Shown here one piece after another: positions 57,664 to 64,000 of a DNA stretch of 64,000 nucleotides. A model generated the notes under the pieces. The model worked only from the letters and a program-made list of their open reading frames with translations, ran no database searches and was not told where the DNA came from. The stretch comes from Spinacia oleracea. Its lineage: Eukaryota > Streptophyta > Magnoliopsida > Caryophyllales > Amaranthaceae. The position numbers and the translations under genes were made by a program. Within the stretch, counting starts at the first letter, position 1, and each line of letters opens with the position of its first letter. The DNA lies in assembly GCF_020520425.1 (NCBI RefSeq), contig NC_079492.1, forward strand, positions 53,009,042 to 53,073,041. The letters are read 5' to 3'.

Positions 57664-58930
57664 ATGTCAAGGGTGTTCTCATTTCCTCAAGGTGTTCATG
57701 AATCATTTTGGATGTATTTTAATAGAGTAAATGCGGTGATTGAATATCGTCGCACCCATGGAACTCTTAATGGTTCAACGGCTTGGGACACTTGTAATGT
57801 CATATATAATGGTGTAAATAGGGAAACATTTAAGATTCTTCAATCCAATTGTAATGGAGAGCTTCAAGACATGCATTGGAGAGATGCTATGCCTTTCTTT
57901 TCGTGGTTTGCTAGAGTTTAATATTTTGACACTCATGCTCACTCTCATGATTCTTTGCATCCTTGCATGAATGTAAATGATTTCCCTCATGTTTCCAATG
58001 TTGATGCTCATAAGCTTGATGACGACCGTTCCCCCAATGTTGATTTTCAAAAATCCTTACATTGTGAATTTTCAAAATCTTGTCCGTGTTACAATGTTAT
58101 TGATGATGATGATGATGAGGATTATAATTCATATTATGCTAAGGATGAAGATCGAAAGTAGTGAAGGGAATGATATTGAGGAGGTCGAGGTGTTGAACTT
58201 TGAGGTTTCTCGTTTTTCTCCCACCTCCCCTCCCTTGAACGAAAGTGATTCTCACCCCATCGATGATTGCCCATTGGATTTTGAAAAATATTTGGTTCAT
58301 TTGGGATGTGATAGCTCTATTGAGGATGTCATTGAGTATGAGGCACCCAATTTGGTGGTTTTTCATGAATCTGAGAATATTAATGAAGTTGATGATGTGA
58401 ATTTGATTGAAAGGTCCTTGGTTGAGAGTTCTTCTATCTCTTGTGAGTTGAGTGAAGTTGCTTGCAAAGTCATTATTTCTTCTCCTTCCTCTCAAACCTC
58501 TTTCAAAATCAAGAAACTCGCCATCTATCCTTCCTTTCCCATCTCTCTTCCTTATTTTCTCCGAGCTCCACCACTTGAGGATTCTCCCCCTTCCACTCAT
58601 CCCCAATCGCCACATTTGAACAATATTGAGGATTTAAGTTCGCTTGTCACCCAAAAAGAGTTTGTTGAGGAGCATGAGCCTTCTCTTTTTCCTTTTTCTC
58701 TTTCTCCTTTTGGTTCTTTTTCTTATTTTCTTATTTTTCCCTTTGATTTTTCTTATTTTCCGCACCCCACCCCCCATAGGCGTAGAGTTGCATTCAACTT
58801 CGTGCATGTTTCTCAAGTGACTCTTGCCTATTTGCTTTTCTTGGGTATGTTTGCCAATGCATTTGACAAACTATTGCGATCATTGTCGGGGTATTTACTA
58901 GAGGTAAAATTCGTCAAGCTAATGACGTAA
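57664..58930 (+). pseudogene. gag-like protein of element X, broken
   Basis: Frame 1 from ATG 57664 gives an 85-aa stretch to a stop at 57919. Its ESFWMYFNRVNAVIEY and YNGVNRETFKIL phrases fit the C-terminal part of Retrotrans_gag in Athila-like elements, by spacing rather than identity. The frame then continues through an acidic DDDDDEDY region to 58161. A frame change near 58150 leads to a second part ending at 58930, rich in Ser, Pro and acidic residues. No zinc knuckle, protease or polymerase follows. This looks like a terminal-repeat element that codes only gag-related protein. Confidence 0.5.
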
Positions 58931-60498
58931 AAGAAGCGCTTCCGGGAGGCAACCTGTGGTTTTGGCCATTTGGCCCTTGTATACTAACTTTTTCTTTCTT
59001 TTTGAGTTTGAGTGCTTGCGTTTCCTGACGTGGAATTCATTGCATCCACCTTTGTCATGCCCAACTATTCTTATTGGTGAGTTCGTTCTTTATTACGGTT
59101 CTTTGCGGGACTTGCTCCCACGTCATTCCCGGTAATATCCTTCTCACTCACTTGCATTCTTTGGGATCGGGCATTATTCATGTGGGGCATTGGTTGGATG
59201 GGTAGCTGTGCCCCTCCTAGTTTCGTTTTTGGCCTTGAGGATATGACCTAATTCGAGCTTGGGGGGAGATTTTATTGTGTGGATTGCTACTATGATTTCT
59301 ATGTGTTGGATTGCGTGATCTTGTGCATATTTCTTGCCTAGTTTTTGTTGATTTCATTTTACTTTCTTATTTCTTTGCAAATTTCTTCAAAATAATCCAA
59401 AAATATTTTCTTTTTTCTTTTTTCGTCAAGGCAAGTTTTTCTAGCTTTTTAGGATTTATTCTTGATTCGGGCATCATAAAATTGGAACTTGTAGGTTAGA
59501 ATGCTTTTATTCATAATTGGTAGAGGTGTGCACGGTTTTGAATGTCTTGGTCCGAGTCTAGGATTTAGGTTTAAAGGTAGTCGGTTAGAACTTTGGGTAG
59601 CATGAGTCTTGAACCCTTGGTTTGTGGTAAGACGGTGGCGTTCTCTCTAGTGACTTGAAACCGGAAAGGATGGTATTTGCTCCTATTTGTGAGGATCATG
59701 TTCATTTTGGCCCAAACACAAGTATACAAAAATTGAGTGGCATGGATCCTTGGCATTGACTTTCCTATATCCCGAATTTGACTTTTTCCTTCCCGAGACC
59801 GCGACCGAACTACTTTAGGGGACGATAGAGGCTTTTCTTTCGGTGACTATTTTTCTTTTTAGATTAGGACATTATTTTTCTTATTTTCTCTCATATTTTT
59901 GTTTGCATTTTCCCACTTGCTAGCCATTTGAGCCTTTCCCCTTCATTTCTTATAAGCTCATTACAAGCCGATTAGACTTTGTTTTATTTTCACCCTAAGA
60001 AGTGATATTGAAGCTTGAGTGATTGTGCATGCTTTGTGGTTTTGAATGTTTATGCAAATGATGAGAAATGATGGTTATTGGTTAGAATGGAAAGTTTGAA
60101 GAGTATGATGTATATAGTGAATAAAGAGGCAAAAGAAAAAGCAAAAACATAAAAATAAAAAAAAGGAAGAAGAAAAGTTTTGAAAAAAGCCAAAAATAGA
60201 GAAAAACAAGGCAAGAGAAAAGTTTCATTTGAAACACAAAAAAAAGGAGAAATTCAAATCAAGAAAAGTGCAAAAAGAGTGTAGTCTAGTTTTGTTGTTG
60301 AATAAGCTTGGGGGTGCCCCAAATAAGTAGTGTAAATTTGTTTTCGTTCTATTTGCTTGAGTTGAGTTCATTTTGTGCTTCACTTTAGGATTGAGCTCCA
60401 AATACCAAATTTATCCACGCCCTTACCCCTAGCCTAAATGTTACACCATAAAAGCCCTCTTGACCCTTTAGAGTTGAGACATTGTCGGTGGAGGGAGG
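58931..60498 (+). other. Element X untranslated internal region
   Basis: Begins AAGAAGCGCTTCCGGGAGG. Mostly T-rich, with an A-rich stretch at 60120-60290 made of AAAA and GAAAA words. No coding is recognised. Confidence 0.5.
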
Positions 60499-61904
60499 TG
60501 TTGGTTTATGATACATATGAACAACATAAATCATGCGGAAAAACCTATATGCCAGGATTCATATTAATTGCACATAATCAAATAATTAGTCTAGGATGCA
60601 TACACTTTGTAGCGTGCCCTCCCTAGCTGCGCCCGAACCGAACAAGAACAAGTATTTAGGACTCCAAGTGTCGTCCCTCCGTAGAAAGTCCACAGAACGT
60701 CCGGATCCGCCTTAAGATTGACCAACTAGAATCGCCCTTAAGGTACTTAAGATTTTCGGCTAATATGGGCAATATTTTGACTGAATTTTGCTCTCAAAAT
60801 GTCACTCTGAATACCTGAAAACTCATCCATAAATTGTGAACCTAGGCACATATTTTATAGGGCTATGGAAAAGGATTTGGAATCCTATTAGGATACTAAT
60901 TAGTTTAGTTAGAATTTTATTAAAACTCTTTTAAACTAATTCTATCTATTAGGATTAGGAATTAATCAATGAACGAATTCCATTAGCTTTAGGATTCGTA
61001 TCGAACACAAACGTTGCACGAGCACGAGCGTGCCGCACAGCCCGCGCAAGCCTTGCGGCCCACGCGAGCAGCACAGCTCGCAGCCCACGAGGGTAGCTCG
61101 CAGTCCACCCGCGCGCGCGCGCCTTGGCCTTGCTGGTCCTGGCCTTGCGCTGGGCCTGGCTTGGCCTTGGCTGCGTTGTGTTGGGCGCTTGGCTTGCTGG
61201 ACGCGGGTCTGGCTTCGTGCTGGGCCTTCGTCTAGCAAGTCTTGTCCGATGCTAATTCGTACGACGCGCTTCCGATTAATTTCCCGATTTCGGAATTCAT
61301 TTCCGATACGAACAATATTTAACATTTTCGATTCCGGAATTAATTTCCGTTTCGAACAAATATTTAATATTTCCGTTTCCGGAAGTATTTTCCGATTCCA
61401 ATAACATTTCCGATTCCGACAATATTTCCGCTTCCGGCAATATTTCAGATTCCGGCAATATTTCCACTTCCGATAATATTTTCCGATACATACCATGTTT
61501 CCGTTTCCGGCAACATCTACGACCTGGATAATATTTATATTTCCGATACGATCCATATTTCCGTTTCCGGCAATATCATCGTTTCCGGAGTATTCATTTG
61601 TTTGCCTTTGACGATCTTAGCTCCCACTGAAACAAAGATCCGTCGATTTCGAATATCCATAGATGGAGTATTTAATGCTATTAAATACTTGATCCCTTTA
61701 CGTACTATTTGTGTGACCCTACGGGTTCAGTCAAGAGTAAGCTGTGGATTAATATTATTAATTCCACTTGAACTGAAGCGGCCTCTAGGTAGGCATTCAG
61801 CTCACTTGATCTCACTGAATTATTAACTAGTTAATTAATACTGAACCGCATTTATTAGACTTAACATTAAATGCATACTTGGACCAAGGGCATTATTTCC
61901 TTCA
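60499..61904 (-). repeat. Copia-C 3' LTR (1406 bp)
   Basis: On the - strand it starts TGAAGGAAATAATGCCC and ends CATAAACCAACA. It carries the CGGAAATATT array and a GC-rich block that has diverged from Copia-B (GCGCGCGC at 61113). Visibly less similar to the two Copia-B LTRs than they are to each other. Confidence 0.92.
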
Positions 61905-62763
61905 GTCTCCCACTTGTCCTTAGGTACAAATGTGCATTTCCTAATTCCTTTGTCACTCGATGCTTGCTCTTGAACATAAGGTAAGAGTTGTCATCCTTAT
62001 TCTGTCCAGAGGTGATTCTCGGTTTCAGAGTTCAACTGATCAAATAAACAGATAATCATAGCCTATGATTCATCTGAGCACGGCCATGCATTTTATAGTT
62101 TCTAGCTCTCCAAGTGGCCTTGTACAACTTTTAGCATCTCATCCCGATTTATGGGAGGACAATTCCAATCTTGTGATCTTGAGATTAGACTTCGTTTGAT
62201 AGGTGATTACCTGAGCGTTGCCTTTATAGCCTCCTTTTACGGTGCAACGGTTGACAACGTCAAAGTAAGCAGTTCTCAAACAAGTAATCTCAAATCACTC
62301 AGGTATTGAGGATTAGTGTCTAATAATTTTAATGAAATTTACTTATGACAGATTTTCATCTCTTACAGTAAAGTTTCATAGGTCTGTCCGATACTAGTCT
62401 TCCTAAAGTCAGTATCTATGCAAATGATTACGACATTGCCATGTCCACATAGTTCAAGAAACAAAACTACTAGTCATCTTGCATTCTAGTCGTCTAACGT
62501 TTTCTATGCGTCCATCTTTATAAAAAACTCCGACCAGGGACCATTTTCAAATTTTGACATTCAAGTTCACTTGATAGACATTTCTTAGTCACAGGATTGG
62601 TCCTGACAGTCCATCTTGAATATATCGTCAAATTGAAGGGACTCATCATTTAATACACCACAAATTAAATGGAAAATGAATTCAATTCATTTATGTGAAT
62701 GATTAACCAATAATTTTTTACAAAGTATTAAACTCTAAAACTTTAAAACATTAAACAAGGACA

Positions 62764-64000
62764 TCAAAGCCATTCTACAATATGCTTGATTCCCATAGTT
62801 TCAGTGTGCGAGTTGTGCTTCGCCTGCGGCAGAGGTTTAGTTAATGGATCTGAGATGTTGTCATTAGTTCCAATCTTGCTTATCTCGACTTCTTTTCTTT
62901 CAACGAACTCTCGTAGAAGGTGAAATCTACGAAGTACATGCTTGACTCTCTGGTGGCGTCTAGGCTCCTTTGCCTGTGCAATAGCTCCATTATTATCATA
63001 ATACAGAGCTATTGATCCTTTAATAGAGGGGACTACACCTAGTTCATCTATGAACTTCCTTAGCCATATAGCTTCCTTTGTTGCTTCATGTGCAGCAATG
63101 TACTCCGCTTCAGTTGTAGAATCCGCAATGGTGCTTTGCTTAGCACTTTTCCAGCTTACTGCACCTCCGTTAAGGTAGAAGACAAACCCAGACTGTGAAA
63201 CTTGCGTCCGTATAGCCTTTAACAAACTAATTCATCATCTCCACCATAGACCAGGAAATCATCTTTGTGCCTTTTCAGGTACTTCAGAATATTCTTGGCA
63301 GCAGTCCAATGTGCCTCTCCTGGGTCTGACTGGTATCTGTTCGTAGCACTAAGTGCATACGCAACATCTGGGCGTGTACATATCATAGCATACATTATTG
63401 AACCAATCAATGATGCATATGGAATCTCACTCATTCGTCTCCGCTCATCGTGTTTTTGGGAACTGAGTCTTGCTTAGAGTCATTCCATGAGACATGGGTA
63501 GGTAGCCTCGCTTGGAGTCTGCCATCTTGAACTTTTCAAGCACCTTATTGATATAAGTGCTTTGATTAAGTCCAATCATCTTCTTAGATCTATCTCTGTA
63601 AATCTTGATGCCCAGTATGTACTGTGCTTCTTCTAGATCCTTCATCGAAAAATATTTCCCAAGCCAAATCTTGACAGAGTTCAACATAGGAATGTCATTT
63701 CTTAAGTAATATGTCGCCGAAATATAATACTAGAAAAGTAATTTTGCTCCCACTGACCTTCTTGTATACACAAGATTCGTCTGCGTTCTTGATAAAACCA
63801 AAGTCACTGACTGCTTCATCAAAACGTATATTCCAGCTCCTTTATGCCTGCTTCAATCCGTAGATTGATTTCTTAAGCTTGCATGCCTTTTTAGCATTCT
63901 TTGGATCCTCAAAACCCTCAGGTTGTGTCATAAACACAGTTTCTGTTAAAACGCCGTTTAAGAAAGCGGTTTTGACATCCATCTGCCATATTTCGTAATC
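62764..64000 (-). pseudogene. Copia-C reverse transcriptase and RNase H, degenerate
   Basis: Three overlapping frames on the - strand: 63687-63445, 63434-63219 and 63225-62764. They correspond to one continuous Copia-B region. Breaks are a frameshift near 63440, a deletion near 63205 that removes most of the TDASFQTDKDDFR segment, and a damaged polymerase motif near 63712 where YVDD reads YFGD followed by a short deletion. It ends with a stop at 62764-62766. It cannot encode active polymerase. Confidence 0.88.

Larger units (their letters stand above)
45585..60498 (+). mobile_element. Element X: gypsy-like non-autonomous retrotransposon (left part)
   Basis: Starts TGATGAGCGACATTTATG in the Tat antisense ORF. 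Its 5' LTR runs 45585-57549 but is split by Copia-B; without the insert it is about 2.1 kb and ends CGCTTGTCA. A primer-binding-like TGGGGTTGTTGCCGGGGA follows (57553-57570), resembling Athila-type sites. The internal part has a short gag-like coding stretch (57664-58930) and then CGCTTCCGGGAGGCAACC (58936 on), a phrase typical of Athila-like elements. No pol is visible before Copia-C interrupts at 60499. The right end lies outside the window. Confidence 0.65.
60499..64000 (-). mobile_element. Copia-C, degenerate relative of Copia-B, runs off the right edge
   Basis: The LTR at 60499-61904 lies at the 3' end of a - strand element. The polypurine tract GGACAAGTGGGAGAC is at 61919-61905 (- strand), directly before TGAAGG. 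The internal region mirrors Copia-B from RNase H back to reverse transcriptase at the window edge. It is inserted in element X. The other LTR and the target duplication are outside the window. Confidence 0.92.

Noticed and set aside
58139-58615. 158-aa - strand ORF in element X
   Set aside because: Antisense shadow of the Ser/Pro/Glu-rich gag-like region.

Overview
The window is plant nuclear DNA. It holds spliced genes with GT-AG introns, an F-box gene, a plant-type internal alternative NAD(P)H dehydrogenase, plant S1/P1 nucleases, Copia and Ty3/gypsy (Tat) retrotransposons, Helitrons and many MITEs. The abundance of ACTCCGTA/TACGGAGT words and the style of the long LTR family suggest Caryophyllales, probably Amaranthaceae (spinach-like). 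That placement is inference and cannot be proven from the sequence alone.

Region 1 (1-12.6 kb) is a low-copy arm. An AT-rich left part carries small transposons: a Helitron candidate, a CACTA MITE (3214-3323), a hAT MITE with a perfect 8-bp target duplication (3617-4158) and a Helitron (4223-4703). An intact F-box gene follows on the + strand (5995-7287). A convergent 8-exon gene on the - strand (10521 to 7864) encodes an NDA-type mitochondrial dehydrogenase of 547 aa; its leader intron probably reaches back to a TATA box near 12.58 kb.

Region 2 (12.6-19.7 kb) has no recognisable gene. It contains a 1.33-kb reverse Helitron, tandem and simple repeats, several MITEs, and a pair of long diverged inverted repeats 4.2 kb apart that may bound an old Mutator-like element.

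Region 3 (19.7-28.6 kb) holds two adjacent head-to-tail - strand genes for secreted S1/P1-type nucleases (299 and 310 aa, 9 exons each, identical intron phases). They are an old tandem duplication. All exons and splice sites could be followed, and both look intact.

Region 4 (29.7-64 kb) is a retrotransposon nest. Copia-A (29947-34689, 5-bp TSD GTATC) is broken by stops and frameshifts. A Stowaway MITE follows. A decayed Tat-lineage gypsy element (from about 36.06 kb to 45584) was hit by a solo LTR (38599-39978, TSD AGCTA) and then, inside its antisense ORF, by a second gypsy-like element (X, from 45585) that keeps only a gag-like coding stretch. X carries Copia-B (47601-57459) inside its 5' LTR and Copia-C (60499 to beyond the right edge, - strand) in its body. 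Copia-B, Copia-C and the solo LTR belong to one LTR family. Copia-B is young: 9 mismatches in 765 aligned LTR bases and a single in-frame stop in the polyprotein. Insertion order by nesting is Tat, then X, then Copia-B and Copia-C; the solo LTR also came after Tat.

The cellular genes are familiar families. I see no cluster of genes acting together beyond the nuclease pair, and no convincing undescribed multi-gene system. The most interesting points are structural: the C-terminal extension of the NDA protein, the antisense spliced ORF in the Tat element, the GC-rich repeat-filled leader of Copia-B, the deletion that removed its polypurine tract, and the rearranged flank of Copia-A.
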